Source of the DNA: Latrodectus hesperus
Taxonomy: Eukaryota > Arthropoda > Arachnida > Araneae > Theridiidae
DNA: 64,000 bases
Direction of reading: 5' to 3'
Assembly: GCA_037975125.1 (NCBI GenBank)
Contig: CM075851.1
Span: 127,718,349 to 127,782,348, forward strand
Below, one piece after another: positions 58,426 to 64,000 of this stretch. How positions within the stretch are numbered: the stretch's first letter is position 1; every line of letters starts with the position of its first letter. The notes beneath the pieces were generated by a model, which did no database searches, had not been told where the DNA came from, and was given only the letters and a program-made list of their open reading frames with translations. The position numbers and the translations under genes were made by a program.

Positions 58426-59648
58426 TAGTTCCTGTCATTCCGCTAATTGGATTATTGTTCACGTGACTTCAAAAATATGACGTGTCCTTTAAATGTCTGT
58501 CAGAGAGTATTGTCTTCGTGATGAGAGTTCAACGAACAGCCTCAGTTCTGCTGTCACAAAATGTGGCGCAAATTTACTTTCGTTGCTTGCCTTTCCGGCA
58601 TTTTATTTACTTTCGTAAATTATGAGTCACATTCCTTACCTATAAATCTTGGGCTGCCATTCCTAATCTCTGACAATGTCATGCTTGTAAATTAGACATC
58701 GCATGTTTGAAGAGGAAAGTCCCATCAGAAATCCGACAAAAGCAGAACGCGATACAGATAGCCATCATTTTTAGTGTTCCACAGTTCTCAATTTTATGAA
58801 TCTTCGAGCAAAACCACGCCAATGTAATCACTGCTGCATTGGTTTTCAATGAGTGGCGTGAATATGTTAGGAGCCCAAATATTTCTGGATATTACAAGAT
58901 TGTTTTCTGTACGTTCATTGTAAATGAACTTTATACAGGAAAGTGTTTCAAACTAATTCATGAAGGAATAATGCAATGAATGACTGGATGCAAACCAATT
59001 TGCGTTTTATACAATTATAGATATATTTTCAAAGGAATTTTTTTTCTCTCTTGTCATGACGGAATTGCCTAAGTAGTTTTCGATCTTAAAATGTTGCCAC
59101 GGATTGCTCTCTCAAAACACATTTCCACCAAGGTCCCATGCATTCTTTCTGGTAATTTTAAATGCATTGGAAGAGTTTACCGATAAAACGCAACGGTGAC
59201 TCATTAGTGACGAAATAACAAGTGTTTGAAGTGTTTTCAAGAAACACATTTCTTATCCAGGTTCTAAAATGAGTCGAGGCGTTTCGCAAGGACTTCCGTA
59301 ATGGAGAATTGATGGGTTTTCTTTCCTTGACTGTTAACAAAAAAAAAAATTGTAGACTAGCATTATCCTCTCATCTATAAAATATTTTCTTTACAACACT
59401 TTTATAAGGTCACTTTCATTAAGATGCACAAAGAGTTGTGAGAATTATGAGGTGTTCTACTGAAGCGAGACCTCATATTTAGATAAATGTGGAGAACTAT
59501 TTGCTAAAAAGAAACCCTTATGTATCGAGCAATTTTTCAACTCGATGAAATGAATAATACCCAACTTCAAATACATTTCAGCACATGAAATGCAAACTAA
59601 GTGATTTCATTTCCTCATTGAAATAACTTTAAATAATGAATTATAATC
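58426..59648. other. Unassigned sequence
   Basis: AT-rich to balanced. No gene or known repeat recognised. The minus-strand frame 59158-59340 looks incidental. Confidence 0.5.
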
Positions 59649-59661
59649 AATAATATAAAAT

Positions 59662-59944
59662 TCATTCATTCTTTGTCATGTGCCAGCTAGCTGGCATTAT
59701 GGGGTGCGCTGCTCCACTTTTTCAACTGAACCCTATTTTGGTGTGGAGTCCGACTTCCTCAGTACACACATGCCATAGGGACCCGTTTATAGGACAGGCA
59801 ACCATTCACACCTCATTGATACAAGGAAAAGACAAAGACAGGATAGATAGAGAGAGAAAGGGCATCCATGCCCGAACCGCGATTCGAACCCAGGACCTCC
59901 TTATCCGCAGTCAGGCATGCTGACCACTAGACAAGTTGGTCGGC
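59662..59944 (-). repeat. SINE2 copy
   Basis: Complete minus-strand copy; B box reversed near 59880. TSD aataatataaaat (13 bases) is perfect at 59649-59661 and 59945-59957. It lies just 22 bases left of the hAT target duplication. Confidence 0.93.
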
Positions 59945-60044
59945 AATAATATAAAATAAGTTTATTGAAAGACTAAGAGCAGGGATGGGCAAAGTACGGC
60001 CATCCAGAAAGTTTTACTCGGTCCGCGGATAGAATTTTAATTTG

Positions 60045-60076
<32 letters not shown>

Positions 60077-60092
60077 ACTCTCTCTCTCGCGC
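60045..60092. repeat. (CT)n microsatellite inside the hAT element
   Basis: CT run of about 26 bases, then interrupted ct/ca and a short (gc) tail. Confidence 0.95.
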
Positions 60093-60421
60093 GCGGATCA
60101 ACGGAAATTAAACAAAAATATATATAATTTATATATTGTTTATCATCTCCTTTAATATTTTGTTCAAATGTTATTTTTTTCTTTCTTTTTTTCACACCGG
60201 ACTGATGATCTTTTTTACTTTCTCTGTTTTCTGTTCTACAAAACATAAATGGACAGAAATAGCAAGCACAGACATTGAAATCGTTAAAGTGTTAAAAGCG
60301 GAAATTCTTTGTTAGTTATAGCTGCAGACTGGCGCTAATAAGCGTCATCTCCATCTCGGAGAGCAGGCATACGGGAATCCAACACAGGTGAATTAGGCCT
60401 CACGTGTAGCAGACTGCGCAT

Positions 60422-60616
60422 TTGAAGCTCCAGCTAGCGCAGAAAATCAGCGCTATGTTTGCTTCATTTTACACACGTAAACAAGTGTTTTCAACTGTGA
60501 GCCTTAAAAAGAATCATTTCAGAAGTAGACTGACAGATAAGCATGTAGCTTCGTTCCTTAGAATCAGTACATCTCACTTCGAACCTCAATATAAGGAATT
60601 TTTACAAGAGAAATAG
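60422..60616 (+). pseudogene. hAT transposase C-terminal remnant
   Basis: The last 64 codons before a stop include SRLTDKHVASFLRISTS and HFEPQYKEFLQ, which matches the dimerisation/C-terminal end of hAT transposases of the GTF2IRD2/ZBED-like type (RLTDxHLxxxLRxATS). No upstream catalytic part remains. Confidence 0.72.
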
Positions 60617-60751
60617 CTATTTCCGTCATCTCATTAACGTAATTAATTTGTAAAATTTGAATGTTTTAAAATTTTAGAAAATTTATAGTGGTTCACCTCA
60701 ACCTTTTTTTTTTTCCGCGACCGGAAAAGTTTGGCCATCCCTGAATAAGAG

Positions 60752-61915
60752 CATGTTTGGGAATTTATTATTTATGATTTTATTACTAATTGATTATTGA
60801 TATGATTGAATTACAAAAATGTAAGAATAAAAGCTTTTAGTAAATGACAAATAGGAAACTTTCTCAATTCCCCTGGATAACTTTTTATTGGTATTTATAT
60901 CTATTTTAGAAATTTTCTACAATACTTTCATGCACCCAATGAACAAGTGTACAACCAGATGACTCAGTTTTAGGTGTTTGTCTCTCAACGTTCATTTTTT
61001 TCTTTTCTGCACGCGATGCTTAATTTGATCTCAGACACAGATGTTATTTTAATACATTATATAAGAGAGAGCCTTTGGTGAACTTTTACTCGTGGGTTCA
61101 AACCCGTATGCATAAGAGGACGAAGACCTTGAAATAACGAAGCTGCGCATCAAAACAAAGATTCTGTGAGGACGAATGCTTTGGCAATGAAAGGGGTTGC
61201 TGAGCAACGATTTTTGAACCAAGTCTGATATAGACTCTCAGCAAAACTAAATGAATTTTTATTCATTAATGAACAAGCAAAAATAATTATTTACAAATAA
61301 AAAATATTCTCCATATATATAATAAATTTATTACAAAATTTAATTAATTTTTCATCTATTAATATTTTTAAACATTTCCATAGACCATTAAAAGCAATTG
61401 TTTGCATTATTAAAAAAAATAAAAAGCAATTTTTGACTTAATGATTGTGTTAAAGACGTCTTGTCATTCAGAAATAGATAAATTATAGATATTTTCTTTA
61501 ATCTTCCAGAAAACTGAATCGAGATGTGTATGCAAATGGTTTTCATACCCATCCATTCGAAATGTTTCCTCACAGGCACAAAATTCATTCCTTAAAAATT
61601 TAAGAATCCTTTTACGATTGATTTTTTCCCATGCAAAAATTTGCAAATTTAAAAAAAAAATTATATTTTAAACTGAAAAACAAAATCAATCGTAAAGATA
61701 AATCAATTTTATTATCAAGTAACTGCAGAGAAAAAAAGTGTGAACTCATGATTGAAAATACGTGCAAAAAACAAAAATTTTTTTACAAAATACTCTATTC
61801 CATATATATAAACGAACATTTAAAAGTAATGAGAGAAAATACAAATCCATTCACACTTCTGTTGGCAGTTTTATTTTTAAGAACAAGAGATTGAAAAAAC
61901 CTCAGAAAAGAGTCC
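60752..61915. other. AT-rich sequence with a SINE4 tail piece at 60975-61045
   Basis: tgtttgtctctcaacgttca followed by cacgcgatgcttaat is a SINE4 3' end on the minus strand, old and truncated. The rest shows nothing. Confidence 0.5.
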
Positions 61916-61919
61916 ATTA

Positions 61920-62130
61920 AAAATCTTTTTTGCAAGAGCGTCTGCAATTACTTCCCTTCTCAAAATCACCGCGCGCGGAAGGTTCTCTCTCGAAGGTCTG
62001 GCGAGAAAACAAAGCTTTATCTCCGCCGATTGTGAATCTTTTAGCACTCCGAGTGGCCTCAAGGCCGTCACAGCAAAGGTCAACTTAGGTCATCTGCAGG
62101 TCAAGTGTCTTCTCGTTGAGCAACAAGTGT
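61920..62130. promoter_or_regulatory. GC-richer island with three AGGTCA half-sites
   Basis: AGGTCA occurs at 62077-62082, 62087-62092 and 62098-62103 in direct orientation, giving spacings of 4 and 5 bases (DR4 and DR5), patterns bound by nuclear receptor dimers. The island also has CpGs (61965-61985). No target gene is visible. Confidence 0.4.
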
Positions 62131-62370
62131 TTTCCGGGTTTTTCAGATAAACACTTTTCATTTCATATTCCTTTTCCCTTTTCGTTGAACTTTTTTGCAT
62201 ATATTATACATGCGTTAAATACCCATCCTCACTTCCAAAGTAAAACTACGCCGTTTTGCTTTCACATTTCCATTTTATATCAAAGGTAGGAAAAATTTTA
62301 AAATGTTTGCTTAATTTGATTTACTAGCACAAGATCCTCGGATGGGTTAAGTTGTGCAGAAAATGAGGTA

Positions 62371-62425
62371 AAAATGGTTTATAATAAATAAAATTTTTTA
62401 AATTTTATTTATTATAAACCATTTT
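62371..62425. repeat. Perfect hairpin, 26-base arms, 3-base loop
   Basis: Arm 62371-62396 (starts aaaatggtttataataaata) is the exact reverse complement of 62400-62425; the loop is ttt. To its right, 62430-62640 is simple AT-rich repeat text in which taaagtaaagcgaaataatt occurs twice. Confidence 0.95.
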
Positions 62426-62636
62426 TTTAAACAAAAATTAATTTTTAAATTAAATTAAATTATTTATTAAATTAAAAAATTAATTTTTAAAAATTAATTT
62501 TTTTAAAGTAAAGCGAAATAATTGAACAATTGTTTAAATTAAAAAATTAATTACATTAACAATTAATTACATGAACAATTAAATTAAATTAAAAAATTAA
62601 TTTTTTATTAAAGTAAAGCGAAATAATTGAACAATT

Positions 62637-62932
62637 TTTTTTCCAACGGCGGGCACTTGAGGGTTGAACCCTATGCCACAACAAGGCCAGAAACTGCTAT
62701 TCATTTGTCGTTACCCAGCGGGCACCTGTGAAACAAGTCACGGAGGCGAGTAGCGTTACCCGCGTCATACCACCACAAACCCGTTTATAGGGTGGGCCAC
62801 ATTCATACAACATCACAGAAGAAAGGACAGAGAAACACATAAAGAAAGTAACATCCATGCCCCAACCGGGGTTCGAACCCAGGACCCACAGCTCAGGAGT
62901 CAGGAGCGCTAACCACTCAGTCATCGGTCGGC
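62637..62932 (-). repeat. SINE3 copy
   Basis: Complete minus-strand copy (tail tccaacggcgggcac at left, B box reversed near 62870). The 12-base TSD aattgaacaatt is perfect at 62625-62636 and 62933-62944. Confidence 0.94.
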
Positions 62933-62944
62933 AATTGAACAATT

Positions 62945-63360
62945 GTAAAAAAGAAAATTTGAAAAGTTTGAACAAAATCTTTTTAAAAAAAGAAAGCTAA
63001 TGTTAATCAAAATAATATTAAATGCTAAAATGTGTTTAATACAATCTGAATTTCAATGTCATTATTTACTTTTATTTATGTATATAGTTTGTTTATTTTT
63101 GGTAATAAAATATTAATGGAATCACAAATCAGATAAATCGTTTGGAAAATGTGCTTCTCTAAATTACATCAAAATATCATTTGTTGTAAAATTCTATGAA
63201 AGATAAAAAAGAACAGAAGAAAATTTTAAAATCATTGTTTGGTCATTTGATGTTTAGTCTTGTCATGCATTTCATTACAGTTCAAAATTTGAGGTTGAAA
63301 AATACTAGATGTAAAAGCGTTAGTCTCTAAAAGATATTTTTTATTCCGCTTTTTCCACAT
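62945..63360. other. AT-rich sequence, no feature
   Basis: Nothing recognised. Confidence 0.55.
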
Positions 63361-63361
63361 G

Positions 63362-63490
63362 ACCTAGCAGCCGAGAGGTTAGCGATCAGGCCTTCGATTC
63401 ATGCTGTTGGGTTCGGTGGTTTCTAATGGTTTGAGATCCATTACCAACTGTAGGTCTTAGTCTAATTAACTTTACCTTCAAAAGAATTGC
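63362..63490 (+). repeat. SINE4 copy, diverged
   Basis: agcagccgagaggttagcga, gagatccattaccaactgta and ggtcttagtctaattaac follow SINE4 order; the B box is degraded (ttgggttcggtgg). Confidence 0.65.
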
Positions 63491-63632
63491 CATTGAATGA
63501 TAAATAAATTCACATCTAAATAAGGATTGAAAGTATTCTTACACAACATGTACAAATATTAATATTCAATGTAATCAATCAATATACAAGCAAATAATCA
63601 GCGTAATGTTTCACGCGCAAAATGAACTATCA

Positions 63633-63674
63633 AGTGCCAACAAGAAACCAAGAGACTGGCTTCTTGTTGGCACT
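63633..63674. repeat. Hairpin, 14-base arms, 14-base loop
   Basis: agtgccaacaagaa (63633-63646) and its exact reverse complement (63661-63674). The loop can add three more pairs (cca/tgg), giving a compact stem. Confidence 0.9.
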
Positions 63675-63823
63675 CGACAAAGTTCCTTTGATCACAAAGT
63701 TTTAAATCAAAGCAATAAAAACAGCGTAAAGCAAAATTCATTAATGGAAAATATTCTTCGAACGTAAGTTGCTGAAGATGCGATAAGCGATTTTAAAGAG
63801 AAATAGAGAAAAATGAACGGATA

Positions 63824-64000
63824 TCAAGAGAAATAACATAAGAGATGTTGGTGAACCGGGTAGCGGTATGTGCTGTGTACCAAGTGCCCGGCCACGGCCA
63901 ACAAGACATACTGTGTGTCTATTCAGAGAAGCAAACAAGAGCACTAATTAGGAATTTCAAGAGAAATAACATAAGAGATGTTGGTGAACCGGGTAGCGGT
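63824..64000. repeat. Direct repeat, period 133 bases, cut by window end
   Basis: A 44-base unit starting tcaagagaaataacataaga occurs at 63824-63867 and again, identical, at 63957-64000 where the window stops. It may be the start of a satellite-like tandem array or two copies of one end of an element. Confidence 0.85.

Larger units (their letters stand above)
59980..60743 (+). mobile_element. Internally deleted hAT transposon
   Basis: Inverted ends cagggatgggcaaag (left) and, reversed, cagggatggccaaac (right) are classic hAT tips. Flanks actaagag (59972-59979) and aataagag (60744-60751) are an 8-base duplication with one mismatch, the hAT length. It carries a (CT)n run, a GC-richer middle and a short transposase remnant (60422-60616). 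Confidence 0.88.

Noticed and set aside
1..64000. CRISPR arrays, prokaryotic operons, rRNA genes
   Set aside because: No regularly spaced repeats, no ribosome-binding-site-led gene strings and no rRNA-like conserved blocks were seen; all evidence points to eukaryotic nuclear DNA.

Overview
This window is eukaryotic nuclear DNA. It is strongly AT-rich, has no dense set of long open frames, has GT-AG introns of kilobase length, and is full of tRNA-derived SINEs and decayed DNA transposons. Transposon styles (Tc1/mariner, pogo/Tigger/Jerky, hAT, RNase-H-bearing non-LTR elements) and the one host gene fit an arthropod. I infer an arachnid, probably a spider, but no single feature proves the species.

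The only host gene I can support is the 5' half of a rhophilin gene (RHPN-like, a Rho-GTPase-binding scaffold) on the minus strand. Six exons can be read in order: 21463-21537 (start codon), 11503-11618, 8442-8570, 8142-8217, 4017-4094 and 1664-1788. All have consensus splice sites and matching phases. They encode about 199 residues: a short N-terminus, the HR1 Rho-binding coiled coil, and the first part of the BRO1 domain. The rest of BRO1 and the PDZ domain must lie beyond the left edge. A GC-richer block at 21538-22205 is the likely 5' UTR and promoter. Introns 1, 2, 4 and 5 are 2.2 to 9.8 kb and are seeded with mobile elements.

From about 22.2 kb to the right edge (42 kb) I see no host exon. 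This part is AT-rich sequence with mobile-element remnants and several short GC-richer islands. Two islands hold clean regulatory-type motifs (a CRE overlapping an E-box at 27866, and a CLEAR-type palindrome at 40026). A third holds three AGGTCA half-sites at 62077.

Mobile elements: at least seven SINE-like families (called SINE1 to SINE7 here, plus weaker families 8 and 9), most with tRNA-type A and B boxes; many copies have clear target-site duplications (TSDs). Others are two Tc1-like relics, a Jerky-type pogo element with nested insertions, a Tigger relic, a fold-back mariner and a related mini-mariner, a second mariner-type element with long inverted repeats, an internally deleted hAT, a 9-bp-TSD MITE, two families of non-LTR retrotransposon 3' ends (LINE-A, LINE-B), and a probable solo LTR. 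The most notable observation is a chimeric SINE (SINE2 head joined to SINE1 tail) present twice, each copy with its own target-site duplication, so the chimera itself was mobile. I found no CRISPR, rRNA or confident functional tRNA gene, and no convincing new multi-gene system.
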